64,000 bases of DNA, from assembly GCA_016806145.1 (NCBI GenBank), contig CP063166.1, positions 3,596,001 to 3,660,000 of the forward strand. Reading direction: 5' to 3'. The stretch is from Variovorax paradoxus. GTDB lineage: Bacteria; Pseudomonadota; Gammaproteobacteria; Burkholderiales; Burkholderiaceae_C. This document shows positions 41,396 to 54,639 of this stretch, in pieces; within the stretch, counting starts at the first letter, position 1, and every line of letters begins with the position of its first letter. The translations under genes were made by a program, and so were the position numbers. Under the pieces are notes generated by a model. That model made no database searches. It saw only the letters and a list, made by a program, of their open reading frames with translations, and was not told where the DNA came from.

Positions 41396-41875
41396 ATGCC
41401 CGCCATTCAACTTACCCCTGCCGAGCGCAAGGTGCACCGCGCCGAAGCTCACCACCTGGATCCGATCGTCATGGTCGGTGGCGACGGGCTCACCCCTGCC
41501 GTGAAGAAAGAGGCCGATGCGGCCCTCAAGGCCCACGGCCTCATCAAGGTGCGCGTCTTCTCCGACGACCGCGCCGCGCGCGAAGCAATGCTGCAGGAGC
41601 TGGCCGACGAGCTCGATGCCGCCCCGATCCAGCACATCGGCAAGCTGCTGGTGCTGTGGCGTCCGAAGCCCGAGAAAGAACGCGTCGTCGACGAGGACCG
41701 CATGCCCGGCCCGCGCGACGTGAAGATCGTCAAGTACAGCAAGCGCGGCGGCCAGCGCCCCGAGATCAAGACCCTGCGCGTGCTCGGCAACCAGCGCCTC
41801 ACGCCCGGCGGCACGATCAAGCGCGCCAAGGCCAAGCGGCCGCTGTCGGCCAAGAAGCGCAACCAGGCGGACTGA
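41396..41875 (+). CDS. yhbY: YhbY-type CRS1/CRM-domain RNA-binding protein
   Basis: A 159-residue protein: the CRM (YhbY) domain is in the first 95 residues ([49 protein letters not shown]). A basic C-terminal extension ([16 protein letters not shown]) is additional and likely binds RNA. YhbY associates with pre-50S ribosomal subunits. It is divergent from rlmE, whose start lies 87 bp away, an arrangement common in proteobacteria. Confidence 0.93.
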   Translation: MPAIQLTPAERKVHRAEAHHLDPIVMVGGDGLTPAVKKEADAALKAHGLIKVRVFSDDRAAREAMLQELADELDAAPIQHIGKLLVLWRPKPEKERVVDEDRMPGPRDVKIVKYSKRGGQRPEIKTLRVLGNQRLTPGGTIKRAKAKRPLSAKKRNQAD

Positions 41876-41877
41876 GT

Positions 41878-42636
41878 TTGGCGCCAGCACAGGGCGCCGT
41901 GCGCCATATCCTCTGCATGAAGTGGGGCACCAAGTACGGCCCCGAGTACGTCAATCGCCTCTACGCCATGGTGCGCCGCCACCTGAGCGGCGATTTCCGC
42001 TTCGTCTGCCTGACCGACGACGGCCAGGGCGTGCGGCCCGAAGTCACCTGCCTGCCGATCCCGCCGCTGAACCTGCACCTGGCGCCGGGCCAGCGCGACG
42101 GCGCCTGGAAGAAGCTGACGACCTTCGAGGCCGACCTGCACGGGCTGCGCGGAACCGCCCTCTTCCTCGATCTCGACGTGGTGATCGTCGGCAGCCTCGA
42201 CGCCTTCTTCGAGCACCCCGGCGACTTCCTCATCATCCGCGACTACGACCGCTTCTGGCGGCGCGGCCGCATCACCGGCAATTCGTCGGTCTACCGCTTC
42301 GAGCTCGGCGCGCACGCCGACGTACTCGGCTACTTCCGCGACCATCTCGACGAGGTGCAGGCCCGTTACCGCAACGAGCAAACCTACCTGTCCGACGTGC
42401 TGCACAAGCAGGGCAAGCTGGCCTACTGGCCCGACGGCTGGTGCCCGAGCTTCAAGTACCACGGCATCCCGGCCTGGCCCTCCAACTACTGGAAGGCGCC
42501 GTTCGTGCCGCGGGACGCGCGGATCATGGTGTTTCACGGCGAGGTCAACCCGCCCGATGCGCTGGCAGGCCGGCGCAACCGGCGCTTTCGCTACATCCGC
42601 CCGGCGCACTGGGTCGCCGAGCACTGGACCGAGTAG
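41878..42636 (+). CDS. Glycosyltransferase-like protein (GT8/DXD type)
   Basis: About 252 residues. The segment [26 protein letters not shown] starts a family often labelled as hypothetical glycosyltransferase. The metal/sugar-nucleotide site D-x-D is in [19 protein letters not shown]-terminal domain has [13 protein letters not shown]. It probably uses a nucleotide sugar, but neither donor nor acceptor can be inferred. The start may be TTG at 41878, just after the yhbY stop, or GTG at 41899; the family N-terminus begins near VRHILC. It probably shares transcription with yhbY. Confidence 0.75.
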   Translation: MAPAQGAVRHILCMKWGTKYGPEYVNRLYAMVRRHLSGDFRFVCLTDDGQGVRPEVTCLPIPPLNLHLAPGQRDGAWKKLTTFEADLHGLRGTALFLDLDVVIVGSLDAFFEHPGDFLIIRDYDRFWRRGRITGNSSVYRFELGAHADVLGYFRDHLDEVQARYRNEQTYLSDVLHKQGKLAYWPDGWCPSFKYHGIPAWPSNYWKAPFVPRDARIMVFHGEVNPPDALAGRRNRRFRYIRPAHWVAEHWTE

Positions 42637-42649
42637 GTCCTCCCGGACT

Positions 42650-43069
42650 TCAGCGCGGCCGCTGGCCGCCGCTCATGCGCCAGAGCAGCACGCTGGTACA
42701 CAGCCACTGCACCAGGTACATCCCGCTGCCCACCGAGTGCCAGAGCTTGAGGTTGTCGCGCGCCACGATGCGCGGCGCCACGGCGTACTGCTGCAACAGC
42801 GCGAGCAGCATGGCGGCCAGCACCAGGAACAGGGCCGTCAGCACCGGCGGGGTCATGCCGTCGTCGGCCTTGGCGCGGAAATGGATCAGCAGGATCAGTC
42901 CGCACAGCAGCGCGATCCAGCTCTGGGCCTCGAACAGTTGCGCCGCGAAGTTGCCCGCCACCGAGGGATTGCCGAGCCGCGCGAACAGCATCGGCACGAC
43001 GAGAAAGCCGATGGTCGTGAGGCTGCCCCACCAGAGGGCGGCCAGCATCAGCGCGACACGGTCTTTCAT
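42650..43069 (-). CDS. DUF4149-family membrane protein
   Basis: A 139-residue integral membrane protein with four hydrophobic segments (about 6-28, 48-65, 78-95, 113-130). The N-terminal VALMLAALWWGSLTTIGFLVVPMLFA and the spacing fit DUF4149 (TMEM205-like). Function unknown. It lies 11 bp downstream of greA on the same strand, so it is probably co-transcribed with it. Confidence 0.85.
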   Translation of the reverse strand: MKDRVALMLAALWWGSLTTIGFLVVPMLFARLGNPSVAGNFAAQLFEAQSWIALLCGLILLIHFRAKADDGMTPPVLTALFLVLAAMLLALLQQYAVAPRIVARDNLKLWHSVGSGMYLVQWLCTSVLLWRMSGGQRPR

Positions 43070-43080
43070 CGCAGCGCCGC

Positions 43081-43560
43081 TCAGAGGTAGCTGACCGCCA
43101 CGATCTCGTAGCGCTTGAGGCCACCGGGCGTCTGCACCTCGACGCTGTCGCCCTCCTCCTTGCCAATGAGCGCGCGCGCGATCGGGCTCGACACGTTGAT
43201 CAGGCCCTGCTTCAGGTCGGCCTCGTCCTCGCCCACGATCTGGTACTTGACCGGATCGCCGCTGTCCTCTTCCTCGAGCTCGACCGTGGAGGCGAACACC
43301 ACCTTGCCGCCGGCATCGAGCTCGGTCGGGTCGATCACCTGCGCGGCCGAGAGCTTGCCCTCGATCTCGAGGATGCGGCCCTCGATGAAGCCCTGGCGGT
43401 CCTTGGCGACTTCGTACTCGGCGTTTTCGCTGATGTCGCCCTGGGCGCGTGCCTCGGCGATCGCATTGATGATCGCGGGCCGCTCCACCGTCTTGAGGCG
43501 GCGCAGTTCGTCGCGCAGCTTCTCCGCGCCGCGTTTGGTGATGGGAATGGTTGTCGCCAT
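43081..43560 (-). CDS. greA: Transcription elongation factor GreA
   Basis: GreA, 159 residues, stimulates transcript cleavage by stalled RNA polymerase. N-terminal coiled coil: [41 protein letters not shown] with the two acidic tip residues (D/E in [10 protein letters not shown]); C-terminal domain ends [25 protein letters not shown]. coli GreA is 158 residues. It follows the carAB and kdo hydroxylase genes on the same strand, as greA often does carB. Confidence 0.96.
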   Translation of the reverse strand: MATTIPITKRGAEKLRDELRRLKTVERPAIINAIAEARAQGDISENAEYEVAKDRQGFIEGRILEIEGKLSAAQVIDPTELDAGGKVVFASTVELEEEDSGDPVKYQIVGEDEADLKQGLINVSSPIARALIGKEEGDSVEVQTPGGLKRYEIVAVSYL

Positions 43561-43582
43561 ATATCGTTCTCCATAAAGCGAA

Positions 43583-43608
43583 ACCGCCGAACGCTGCCGT
43601 TCGGCGGT
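43583..43608 (-). terminator. Hairpin between Kdo hydroxylase gene and greA
   Basis: An 11-bp perfect stem (43583-43593 and 43598-43608), loop of 4; only a short T run follows on the minus strand, so it may act as an attenuator or mRNA end rather than a full terminator. Confidence 0.5.
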
Positions 43609-43624
43609 CGATGGGGGAAGGCTC

Positions 43625-44494
43625 TCAAACGAGAGTTCGTCCGGTCAGCCGGCTCAGGATGGCGAGCGGGCTCGAAGCGGGATTGTATTGCTTCGCCGCG
43701 TCCAGGTGCAGGGTCTGCTCGAGCATGTACTGCCCGGCCATCACCGCGTGCGAGGTCTGGTCGGAGAAGCACACCCAGACCGAGCCGGGCGGGAACTCGG
43801 CGTTCTCCTGCGGCGAGGTCTTCTGGTAGTCGAGGTCCGACTTCATGCCGTCGTGCAGCTGCAGCATCAGGTGGTCGTACTCGCTGCGGAAGGACTTGGT
43901 CACGTGCAGCGCCTGCAGCAGCCTGGCCTGCCAGCGCGCATAGGGCTTGGCGCGCGGCAGGAAGCGGCGCGCGATGTCCTCGAAGGGCTCGCCCACGCGC
44001 CACACGCGCGGCGCGCCGTCGGGATTGACGTTGGTGAACACGCGCAGGATGCGCTCGCCGTAGTTGGGCCGCGAAGGGAAGGCATCGACGTGCAGCCGCC
44101 GGTCGTCGGCGCGCCACGACTGCACGCGCGTCTCGACCTGCGCCGGGCGGTAGCTGGTGGGCGCGAGCCGCAGCGCGGGCACGTAGTGCGGCAGCAGCCC
44201 GTGGATCAGCTGCTGCGCCTGCGCCCGAAAGCGCCCGACCATGCCGGCCGCGAGTTGCTGCACCGCCTCGTCGCCCACGGCGCCCTTGAGCCTGCCGTTG
44301 GCGTCGAGGCTGATGTTGCGCACGTCGGGCGACAGCAGCGCGGGCGTGAGCAGCGCGCGTTCCTGCGGCAGCAGCTCGAAGCCCAGCCGCGGGAAGTACA
44401 GCACCTTGCCGGCCTCGAGCGCGGCGATCCACGCCTCGTTGGGCGTGGCCGCGCTCCAGTCGTTCAGCGCCAGTTCGACGAGCTGCGTTTCCAT
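43625..44494 (-). CDS. kdoO: Kdo 3-hydroxylase, Fe(II)/2-oxoglutarate oxygenase
   Basis: A 289-residue protein matching the Kdo hydroxylase family: [13 protein letters not shown] start, the iron facial triad H135-x-D137 in [11 protein letters not shown], distal His about H249 in [14 protein letters not shown], and a 2-oxoglutarate Arg region. The family hydroxylates the Kdo sugar of lipopolysaccharide in Burkholderia and Yersinia, modifying the inner core. Here it is 8 bp downstream of carB and 64 bp upstream of greA, so it may be transcribed with carAB. Together with kdsB, lpxK and lpxA/B/D elsewhere in the window it adds to a heavy lipid A theme. The enzyme role is by family, not by measurement. 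Confidence 0.85.
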   Translation of the reverse strand: METQLVELALNDWSAATPNEAWIAALEAGKVLYFPRLGFELLPQERALLTPALLSPDVRNISLDANGRLKGAVGDEAVQQLAAGMVGRFRAQAQQLIHGLLPHYVPALRLAPTSYRPAQVETRVQSWRADDRRLHVDAFPSRPNYGERILRVFTNVNPDGAPRVWRVGEPFEDIARRFLPRAKPYARWQARLLQALHVTKSFRSEYDHLMLQLHDGMKSDLDYQKTSPQENAEFPPGSVWVCFSDQTSHAVMAGQYMLEQTLHLDAAKQYNPASSPLAILSRLTGRTLV

Positions 44495-44502
44495 CGCGAG
44501 GC

Positions 44503-47743
<3,241 letters not shown>

Positions 47744-47751
<8 letters not shown>

Positions 47752-48937
47752 TCTCTTTCTCCGTCTTTTCCGTATTGTTCTTTTCCATGAGTGCCGTGAA
47801 GCGGTCGAACAGGTAGCCGATGTCGTGCGGGCCGGGCGAGGCTTCGGGGTGGCCCTGGAAGCAGAACGCCGGCTTGTCGGTGCGCGCCAGGCCCTGCAGC
47901 GTGTTGTCGAACAGGCTCACGTGGGTGGGACGCAGGTTCGCCGGCAGCGACTTCTCGTCGACCGCGAAACCGTGGTTCTGGCTCGTGATGCTGACGCGGC
48001 CGCTGTCGAGGTCCTTGACCGGGTGGTTCGCGCCGTGGTGGCCGAACTTCATCTTGAAGGTCTTCGCGCCCGAGGCCAGCGCCATGATCTGGTGGCCCAG
48101 GCAGATGCCGAAGGTCGGGATGCCGGTCTCGATCAGCTCCTTGACGGCGCTGATCGCGTAGTCGCAGGGCTCCGGGTCGCCGGGACCGTTGGCCAGGAAG
48201 ATGCCGTCGGGCTTGAGCTTGAGCACGTCGGCCGCGGGCGTCTGCGCCGGCACCACGGTGATGCGCGCGCCGCGCTGGGCGATCATGCGCAGGATGTTCT
48301 TCTTGACGCCGTAGTCGAAGGCCACGACGTGGAAGCGCGGCGTGATCTGCACGCCGTAGCCCGAACCCAGCTTCCACTCGGTCTCGGTCCACTCGTAGGT
48401 CTGCTTGACCGACACGACCTTCGCCAGGTCGAGGCCGGCCATGCTCGGCGCGGCCTTGGCGGCGGCGATCGCCTTGTCGATCAGCGCCTGGGTGACCGCT
48501 TCCCCTTCGGCCAGTCCCAGGATGCAGCCGTTCTGCGCGCCGTGCGTGCGCAGGTGGCGGGTCAGCTTGCGGGTGTCGATGTTGGCGATGGCCACCGTCT
48601 TGCCCTCCACCAGGTACTGCGACAGCGTCGCGGTATGGCGGAAGTTGGAGGCGATCTGCGGCAGGTCACGGATGATGAGGCCCGCGGCATGGATCTTGTC
48701 GGCCTCGATGTCCTCGGGATTGACGCCGTAGTTGCCGATGTGCGGATACGTGAGCGTCACGATCTGCTGGCAGTAGCTCGGGTCGGTGAGGATTTCCTGG
48801 TAGCCGGTCATCGCGGTGTTGAACACCACTTCGCCGACGGTGGAGCCGGTGGCTCCGATCGAGTTGCCTTGAAAGACCGTGCCGTCTGCGAGCGCCAGGA
48901 TGGCGGGCGGGAAACTTCCCTTGAGAGACAAAAGCAC
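47744..48937 (-). CDS. carA: Carbamoyl-phosphate synthase small (glutaminase) subunit
   Basis: CarA, 397 residues, hydrolyses glutamine to supply ammonia to CarB. The class I glutaminase triad is visible: Cys in TFGICLGHQ, His and Glu in [13 protein letters not shown]. Start is the GTG at 48937 (GGAG 6 bp upstream), giving [20 protein letters not shown]; upstream in-frame sequence lacks family similarity. carA-carB run as an operon. A 230-bp region precedes carA and may hold its promoter and pyrimidine/arginine control; nothing specific was recognised there. Confidence 0.97.
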
Positions 48938-49168
48938 TGGGTTCTCCGGATGGTTACGGTCGCCCGGCGTCCCGGGCTTCGAAGCCTTGGGACTGCTGCT
49001 TAAGGGGAAGATGGCGTGGAATGCGGCCGGGCGACGCTGATTTGCGAGTAAGCCCCCGATTGTAGCCCGGCGGCCGCGGCCTCTCGCCTCGTGGGGCATG
49101 AAGATTCGCTAGCGCGTACACCAGCCATGCGTCAATGGCATGAACCCGGCGGCAACTGAGAATGTTTC

Positions 49169-49954
49169 TTATCTTTTGAGGGTGGCCGCGCCGCTCGCAT
49201 GCAGGCAGATGGCAGCGGCCGAGGCCACGTTGAGCGACTCCTCGCCCCCGGGCTGCGCAATGCGGATGTGGTGCGTGGCCCGCGCCTCGAGCACGGCCGA
49301 CACGCCCTGCCCTTCGTGGCCCAGCAACCAGGCGCAGGGATGCGGCAGCTTCGCCGCGTGCAGCCAGTCGCCGCGGTGCGAGCTGGTGGCGACCAGCGGC
49401 ACCGCCAGCGCCTCGAGCGCCTCGGCATCGACGCCCTCGATCAGCCGCAGGCCGAAATGGGCTCCCATGCCCGCGCGCAGCACCTTGGGCGACCAGAGCG
49501 CCGCCGTGCCCTTGAGCGCGATCACCTGCTGGAAGCCGAAAGCCGCGGCGCTGCGCAGCACCGAACCGACGTTGCCGGCGTCCTGCAGCCGGTCGAGCAC
49601 CACGGTCGGCGCCTCGGGCAGCACCGCGGGCCGCTCGGGCAGCTCGAGCAGGAAACCCATGGGCGCCGGCGATTCCAGAGCGCTCGCCGCCTTCAGCAAT
49701 TCGTCGTCGACGAGCACGGTCTTGGCGGCATCGCGCGACCATTCGGCGGGCGCCTGCGGCCAGAACGACAGCGAGAACACGGCCACCGCCGGCGTCACGC
49801 CGCGCGCCAGCGCGGCGCGGCACAGGTGGTCGCCCTCGAGCCAGATGCGGCCCAGCTTGCGGTAGGCGCCCGGGTCCTGCGCCAGCTTGCGCAGGTCCTT
49901 GAGCAATGGGTTGTCGCGCGAGCTGATGCGGCTTGGGCCGGCGGGCGTGGTCAT
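49169..49954 (-). CDS. SpoU/TrmH-family RNA 2'-O-methyltransferase
   Basis: A 261-residue SPOUT-class methyltransferase. The N-terminal substrate-binding domain (ISSRDNPLLKDLRKL, then RIWLEGDHL) is followed by the SPOUT knot: VVLDRLQDAGNVGSVLRSAAAFG, WLLGHEGQGVSA and QPGGEESLNVASAAAICLH. It probably methylates rRNA or tRNA; the exact target is not clear. Start ATG 49954, 4 bp after the rnhB stop on the same strand. It ends the long housekeeping run. Confidence 0.9.
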   Translation of the reverse strand: MTTPAGPSRISSRDNPLLKDLRKLAQDPGAYRKLGRIWLEGDHLCRAALARGVTPAVAVFSLSFWPQAPAEWSRDAAKTVLVDDELLKAASALESPAPMGFLLELPERPAVLPEAPTVVLDRLQDAGNVGSVLRSAAAFGFQQVIALKGTAALWSPKVLRAGMGAHFGLRLIEGVDAEALEALAVPLVATSSHRGDWLHAAKLPHPCAWLLGHEGQGVSAVLEARATHHIRIAQPGGEESLNVASAAAICLHASGAATLKR

Positions 49955-49958
49955 CGGA

Positions 49959-50675
49959 TCAGGGCGCCGGGCGCAATTCGATGGCCACGACCTGGGTCTG
50001 CACCGCAACCGCGGTGAGCGTGGATTCGACCTGGACCACCGGCACCGTCGGCGTCATGCGCGCCAGCGCGGCCGCCACCGGGCTGAACGAACGCCGGTGG
50101 TGCACGCAGGCGCCATGCTGCAGCAGGGCCTCGAGATGCTCGGGCGTGCCGTAGCCCTTGTGGCCCGCGAAGCCGTAGTGCGGAAACTCCTGGTGCAGCT
50201 GCTCGCAGAGCCGATCGCGGTGCACCTTGGCCAGGATCGACGCGGCAGAGATCGCCTTCACGCGCGCGTCGCCCTTGACGATGGCCTCGGCCAGCACGTC
50301 GAGCTGCGGCAGCCGGTTGCCGTCCACCAGCACCTTGGCCGGCTTCAGGCGCAGGCCCTCGACCGCGCGGCGCATCGCCAGCATGGTCGCCTGCAGGATG
50401 TTGTGGGTGTCGATCTCCTCCACGCTGGCCTGCGCGATCGAGCAGCACAGCGCCTTGGCCATGATCTGGTCGTGCAGCCGCTCGCGCTGCAGCGCGGTCA
50501 GGGTCTTGGAGTCGGCCAGGCCGCGGATCGGGCGCTCGTCGTCGAGGATCACGGCCGCGGCGACCACCGGCCCGGCCAGCGGACCGCGTCCCGCCTCGTC
50601 CACGCCCGCCAGCAGGCCGGGCGCGTCCCAGGCCAGGGGCGCCTGTTCAGCCTTCAAGAACTTTCTGGATCGCAT
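49959..50675 (-). CDS. rnhB: Ribonuclease HII
   Basis: RnhB, about 238 residues, removes ribonucleotides from DNA. Catalytic motifs: [22 protein letters not shown] (Asp-Glu), LVDGN (Asp), [13 protein letters not shown] (Asp). The end of the preceding lpxB overlaps the start: a possible ATG at 50675 overlaps by 29 nt, or TTG at 50657 gives a more usual length. The exact start is uncertain. The C-terminal [26 protein letters not shown] is longer than in E. coli. Confidence 0.95.
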   Translation of the reverse strand: MRSRKFLKAEQAPLAWDAPGLLAGVDEAGRGPLAGPVVAAAVILDDERPIRGLADSKTLTALQRERLHDQIMAKALCCSIAQASVEEIDTHNILQATMLAMRRAVEGLRLKPAKVLVDGNRLPQLDVLAEAIVKGDARVKAISAASILAKVHRDRLCEQLHQEFPHYGFAGHKGYGTPEHLEALLQHGACVHHRRSFSPVAAALARMTPTVPVVQVESTLTAVAVQTQVVAIELRPAP

Positions 50676-51795
50676 CGGCGCACAGTGTCGGCGTATCGCG
50701 CTGCAGTTGCACGTGGAGTTCGGCGAAACGCGCCTCGAGCGCGCGCACCCGCTCGGGGGCATCGAGCCATTCGAGCGTGGCCTGGGCCAGCGCCTCGGGC
50801 GACGCGGCTTCCTGCAGCAATTCGGGCACCACGAAGTCGCGGCACAGGATGTTAGGCAGCCCGACCCACGGCTGGAGCTGCTTGCGCTGCATCATCCGCC
50901 ACGAGAGGCTGTTCATGTTGTAGGCGATGACCATCGGCCGCTTGAACAGCGCCGCCTCGAGCGTGGCGGTGCCGCTGGCGATCAGCGTGACGTCGCACGC
51001 GGACAGCGCGGCATGCGACTGGCCGTCGAGCAGCGTCACCGCGTCGCCCAGGCCGCTGGCCTTCAAGAGCGCCTCGACCTCGGCGCGCAGCCCCGGCAGG
51101 ATCGGCGCCACGAAGCGCAGCGCGGGCCGCGCCTTGCGCATCAGCGCGGCGGCCTCGAAGAAACGGGCCGCCAGGTAGCGAACCTCGGAGCGCCTGCTGC
51201 CCGGCAGCAGCGCCACCACCTGGGCGTCGGGCGCGAGGCCCAGCGAGGCGCGCACCGCCGCGCGGTCGACCGTCATGGGAATCACGTTGGCCAGCGGATG
51301 CCCGACATAGCTCGCCTGCACGCCCTGCGAGGCCAGCAGCTCGGGCTCGAACGGGAAGATGCACAGCACGTGGTCGGCCGCGGCGCGGATCTTCTCGATG
51401 CGCTCGGGCCGCCAGGCCCAGATCGACGGGCAGACGAAGTGCACCGTCTTCATGCCGCGGCCACGCAGGCCGGCCTCGAGGTCGAGGTTGAAATCGGGCG
51501 CGTCGACGCCGATGAAGAGTTCGGGCCATTCGCGCAGCAGCCGCGCCTTGAGCTGGCGCCGGATGCCCGCGATCTCGGCGTAGTGGCGCAGCACCTCGAT
51601 GTAGCCGCGCACCGCGAGCTTTTCCTGCGGCCACCAGCTCTCGAAACCGTGCGCCAGCATGCGCGGGCCGCCGATGCCGGCGGTCTGCAGGCCAGGCCAG
51701 CGCGCGGTGAGGCCGTCGAGCAGCAGCCCGGCCAGCAGGTCGCCGGATGCTTCGCCGGCGACCAGCGCGAAGCGTCGCTGCCCGTTGGATGTCAT
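50647..51795 (-). CDS. lpxB: Lipid-A-disaccharide synthase
   Basis: LpxB, 382 residues, joins UDP-diacylglucosamine and lipid X to lipid A disaccharide. Motifs: [13 protein letters not shown] (12-24), GIGGPRM, the glycosyl donor site [19 protein letters not shown] [14 protein letters not shown], and [15 protein letters not shown]. coli LpxB has 382 residues. It overlaps rnhB by at least 10 nt and follows lpxA by 10 bp. Confidence 0.98.
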   Translation of the reverse strand: MTSNGQRRFALVAGEASGDLLAGLLLDGLTARWPGLQTAGIGGPRMLAHGFESWWPQEKLAVRGYIEVLRHYAEIAGIRRQLKARLLREWPELFIGVDAPDFNLDLEAGLRGRGMKTVHFVCPSIWAWRPERIEKIRAAADHVLCIFPFEPELLASQGVQASYVGHPLANVIPMTVDRAAVRASLGLAPDAQVVALLPGSRRSEVRYLAARFFEAAALMRKARPALRFVAPILPGLRAEVEALLKASGLGDAVTLLDGQSHAALSACDVTLIASGTATLEAALFKRPMVIAYNMNSLSWRMMQRKQLQPWVGLPNILCRDFVVPELLQEAASPEALAQATLEWLDAPERVRALEARFAELHVQLQRDTPTLCADAIQKVLEG

Positions 51796-51805
51796 TGCTG
51801 GAAAC

Positions 51806-52594
51806 TCAGCGCGCGATGCCGCGCGTGGAGGTGGCGAGGAAGCCGTCCATCAGCGCCACGTCGGCGGCCGCATCGGGCGTTTCGGCGGCCAGCGCGGCAA
51901 TGCCGGCACGCGCCTCCTCGAGCGTCTTGCCCTGGCGGTACAGCAGCTTGTGCATGTCGCGGATGGCGGCGATGCGCCCGGCCGAGAAGTCGCGCCGGCG
52001 CAGGCCGACCAGGTTCACGCCGCGCACCGTGAGCGGGGTGCCGTCGACCACCATGTAGGGCGGCACGTCCATCGCGATATGGCTGCCGAAACCGATCATC
52101 GAATGCGCGCCGACGCGCATGCGCTGCAGGATGCCCACCAGGCCGCCGACCGTGACCCAGTCGCCGATCTGGACATGGCCGGCCAGCGTGGTGTTGTTGG
52201 CCATCGTGATCTGGTTGCCGAGCTGGCAGTCGTGCGCGATGTGCACGTAGGCCATGATCCAGTTGTCGTCGCCGATGCGGGTGACGCCCGCGTCCTGCAC
52301 CGTGCCGACATTGAAGGTGCAGAACTCGCGCACCGTGTTGCGGTCGCCGATCGTGAGCTCGGTCGGCTCCCCCGCGTGCTTCTTGTCCTGCGGCACCGCA
52401 CCCAGCGACGAGAACTGGAAGATGCGGTTGTCGCGCCCGATGGTCGTGTGACCTTCGATCACGCAGTGCGAGCCGATGACCGTTCCCGCACCGATACGCA
52501 CATGCGGACCGATCACGGTATAGGGACCGACCGCGACCGACGGGTCGAGCTCGGCCTTGGGATCGACGATGGCCGTCGGATGAACCTGCGTCAT
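51806..52594 (-). CDS. lpxA: UDP-N-acetylglucosamine acyltransferase
   Basis: LpxA, 262 residues, the first lipid A enzyme. Left-handed beta-helix of hexapeptide repeats from residue 1 ([24 protein letters not shown]) with the catalytic His in [11 protein letters not shown] and the C-terminal helical domain. E. coli LpxA is also 262 residues. It sits 10 bp downstream of fabZ. Confidence 0.98.
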   Translation of the reverse strand: MTQVHPTAIVDPKAELDPSVAVGPYTVIGPHVRIGAGTVIGSHCVIEGHTTIGRDNRIFQFSSLGAVPQDKKHAGEPTELTIGDRNTVREFCTFNVGTVQDAGVTRIGDDNWIMAYVHIAHDCQLGNQITMANNTTLAGHVQIGDWVTVGGLVGILQRMRVGAHSMIGFGSHIAMDVPPYMVVDGTPLTVRGVNLVGLRRRDFSAGRIAAIRDMHKLLYRQGKTLEEARAGIAALAAETPDAAADVALMDGFLATSTRGIAR

Positions 52595-52604
52595 GCGCCG
52601 ATCG

Positions 52605-53087
52605 TCAGGCGTTGATCTGGCGCATCGCGCACATCAGGGAGGCTTCGCAGGCCAGCTCGCTGCCCACCAGCGCCCGGCCCTTGAACTTCGAGATGCCGGC
52701 CTTCATGCGCTCGATCTCGACCTCCAGCGTGAGCTGGTCGCCCGGCTCCACGGGGCGCTTGAAGCGCGCGCCGTCGATCGCGGCGAAGTAGTAGACGGTG
52801 TTGTCGTCGGGCACGATGTCGAGCGAACGAAACGACAGCAGCGCCGCGGCCTGCGCCATGGCTTCGAGCATCAGCACGCCGGGCATCACCGGGCGATGCG
52901 GGAAGTGGCCGTTGAAAAACGGCTCGTTCATGGTCACGTTCTTGAGCGCCGTGATGCGCTTGCCCTTCTCCATGTCCAGCACGCGGTCGACCAGCAGAAA
53001 AGGATAGCGGTGCGGCAGCAGCTTGAGGATTTGATGGATGTCGAGCGTCGTCGTCATGGTGGTCTTCTGTTCCTGCATCGTCGTCAT
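52605..53087 (-). CDS. fabZ: 3-hydroxyacyl-[acyl-carrier-protein] dehydratase
   Basis: FabZ, about 150-160 residues, dehydrates 3-hydroxyacyl-ACP in fatty acid synthesis. Catalytic motif [21 protein letters not shown] (His and Glu) is intact. The first ATG at 53087 overlaps the lpxD stop (ATGA); an alternative ATG at 53057 gives the more common N-terminus [25 protein letters not shown]. It is positioned between lpxD and lpxA, as is usual, competing for the same 3-hydroxyacyl-ACP pool. Confidence 0.97.
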   Translation of the reverse strand: MTTMQEQKTTMTTTLDIHQILKLLPHRYPFLLVDRVLDMEKGKRITALKNVTMNEPFFNGHFPHRPVMPGVLMLEAMAQAAALLSFRSLDIVPDDNTVYYFAAIDGARFKRPVEPGDQLTLEVEIERMKAGISKFKGRALVGSELACEASLMCAMRQINA

Positions 53088-54061
53088 TGTTGGGGGGGAG
53101 CCTTCTCCAGCGCCTTCAGTCGTTCGCGCAGGCTGTGCAACTGCTTGAGCGTTGCGGCGTTCTTTTCCCAGGTCGCATTGTCATCGATGGGGAACATGCC
53201 GGTGTACTGGCCGGCCTTGCGGATGGAGCGTGTCACCACGGTGGCGGCGGACACGTGGACGCCGTCGGCCACGCTCAGGTGGCCCAGCACGATGGCACCG
53301 CCGCCGAAGGTGCAGTTGGCGCCGATGGTCGCGCTGCCGGCCACGCCGACGCAGCCCGCCATCGCGGTGTTGCGGCCCACGCGCACGTTGTGGCCGATCT
53401 GGATCAGGTTGTCGAGCTTCACGCCGTCCTCGAGCACGGTGTCGTCGAGCGCGCCGCGGTCGATGCAGGTGTTGGCGCCGATCTCGACGTCGTTGCCGAT
53501 GCGCACCGCGCCCAGCTGCTCGATCTTGACCCAGCCCTCCTTGCTCGGCGCGAGGCCGAAGCCGTCGGCACCGACAACCACGCCCGGATGCAGCAGGCAG
53601 CGCTCGCCGATCGTGCAGTCCTCGCTCACGGTGACGCGCGACTTCAGCACCGTGCCGGCACCGATGCGCGCCCCGCGCTCGACCACGCACAGCGCGCCGA
53701 TGCGGGCCGTGGGATCGACCCGCGCCTCGGGATGGACGACGGCCGAGGGATGGATGCGCTCGGCCTCGGGCCGCGCATGGCTCGCCTTCCACAGCTGCGT
53801 GAGCCGTGCGAAATAGAGGTAGGGATCGGGCGCGACGATGTAGGCGCCGCGCGCGGCGGCCGCCTCGCTCATCGCGGGCGACACGATCACGCAGGCGGCC
53901 TTGGAGGCCGCGAGTTCCTGCTGGTACTTGGGATGGCTCAGGAAGCTGAGCGCATCGGGCTGTGCATTCTGGAGCGGGGACAGGCGCTCGATGGACAGCG
54001 TCGCATCGCCATGAAGCTCGCCCCCGAGGGCGTCAACGATGGCTCCTAGCTGCAGTGCCAC
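53084..54061 (-). CDS. lpxD: UDP-3-O-acylglucosamine N-acyltransferase
   Basis: LpxD, about 325 residues, adds the second acyl chain to lipid A precursor. N-terminal uridine-binding domain ([42 protein letters not shown]) then a beta-helix of hexapeptide repeats ([14 protein letters not shown]) with catalytic His in [10 protein letters not shown]. The start is unclear: GTG at 54061 fits, and ompH ends 15 bp upstream. E. coli LpxD is 341 residues. Confidence 0.95.
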   Translation of the reverse strand: MALQLGAIVDALGGELHGDATLSIERLSPLQNAQPDALSFLSHPKYQQELAASKAACVIVSPAMSEAAAARGAYIVAPDPYLYFARLTQLWKASHARPEAERIHPSAVVHPEARVDPTARIGALCVVERGARIGAGTVLKSRVTVSEDCTIGERCLLHPGVVVGADGFGLAPSKEGWVKIEQLGAVRIGNDVEIGANTCIDRGALDDTVLEDGVKLDNLIQIGHNVRVGRNTAMAGCVGVAGSATIGANCTFGGGAIVLGHLSVADGVHVSAATVVTRSIRKAGQYTGMFPIDDNATWEKNAATLKQLHSLRERLKALEKAPPQQ

Positions 54062-54075
54062 GCCGGTACGCGGCG

Positions 54076-54639
54076 TTACTTGCCGCCCGTGGGCGAGGAA
54101 GCGGACGAGGGCGTGCTCACCGAGGCGTTGAGCGCCTTGATCACCTTGTCGGTGATGTCGTGCTTCGGATTGATGTAGATCGCTTCCTGCAGGATCGCGT
54201 CGTACTTCTCGGCTTCGGCGACCTGCTTGACCACGCGATTGGCACGGTCGTAGACCTGCTGCAGCTCTTCGTTCTTGCGCGCGTTGAGGTCTTCCTGGAA
54301 CTCGCGGCGGCGACGCTGGAAGTCGCGGTCCTGCTCGATCAGCGTGCGCTGGCGCGCGGCACGCTGGCTCTCGGGCAGGGTCACGGCCTCGCGCTCGAAC
54401 TTCTCGGACGCGGCCTTCAGGGCATCGCCCTGCGCGGTCAGGTCCTTTTCGCGCTTGAGGAACTCGGCCTCGAGCTTGGCCTGCGCCGTCTTCGCGGGCT
54501 GCGCCTCGCGCAGCACGCGATCGGGATTGACGAAGCCGATACGAAATGTTTCCTGCGCCTGCGCCCATGCGGGCGCCGCGAGCCATGCCATCGCGGGAAT
54601 CAGCAACGCGCCTGCCGTGGCGCGAATCAAATGCGTCAT
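54076..54639 (-). CDS. ompH: Skp/OmpH-family periplasmic chaperone
   Basis: A 187-residue protein with a signal peptide (cleavage after PAWA, about 26) and an OmpH (Skp) domain: [17 protein letters not shown] then long coiled tentacles (about 65-150). It carries outer-membrane proteins across the periplasm to BamA. The ATG shares its A with the bamA stop (TAATG at 54639), so the two are translationally coupled. The C-terminal Ser/Thr/Gly tail is unusual but short. Confidence 0.93.
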   Translation of the reverse strand: MTHLIRATAGALLIPAMAWLAAPAWAQAQETFRIGFVNPDRVLREAQPAKTAQAKLEAEFLKREKDLTAQGDALKAASEKFEREAVTLPESQRAARQRTLIEQDRDFQRRRREFQEDLNARKNEELQQVYDRANRVVKQVAEAEKYDAILQEAIYINPKHDITDKVIKALNASVSTPSSASSPTGGK

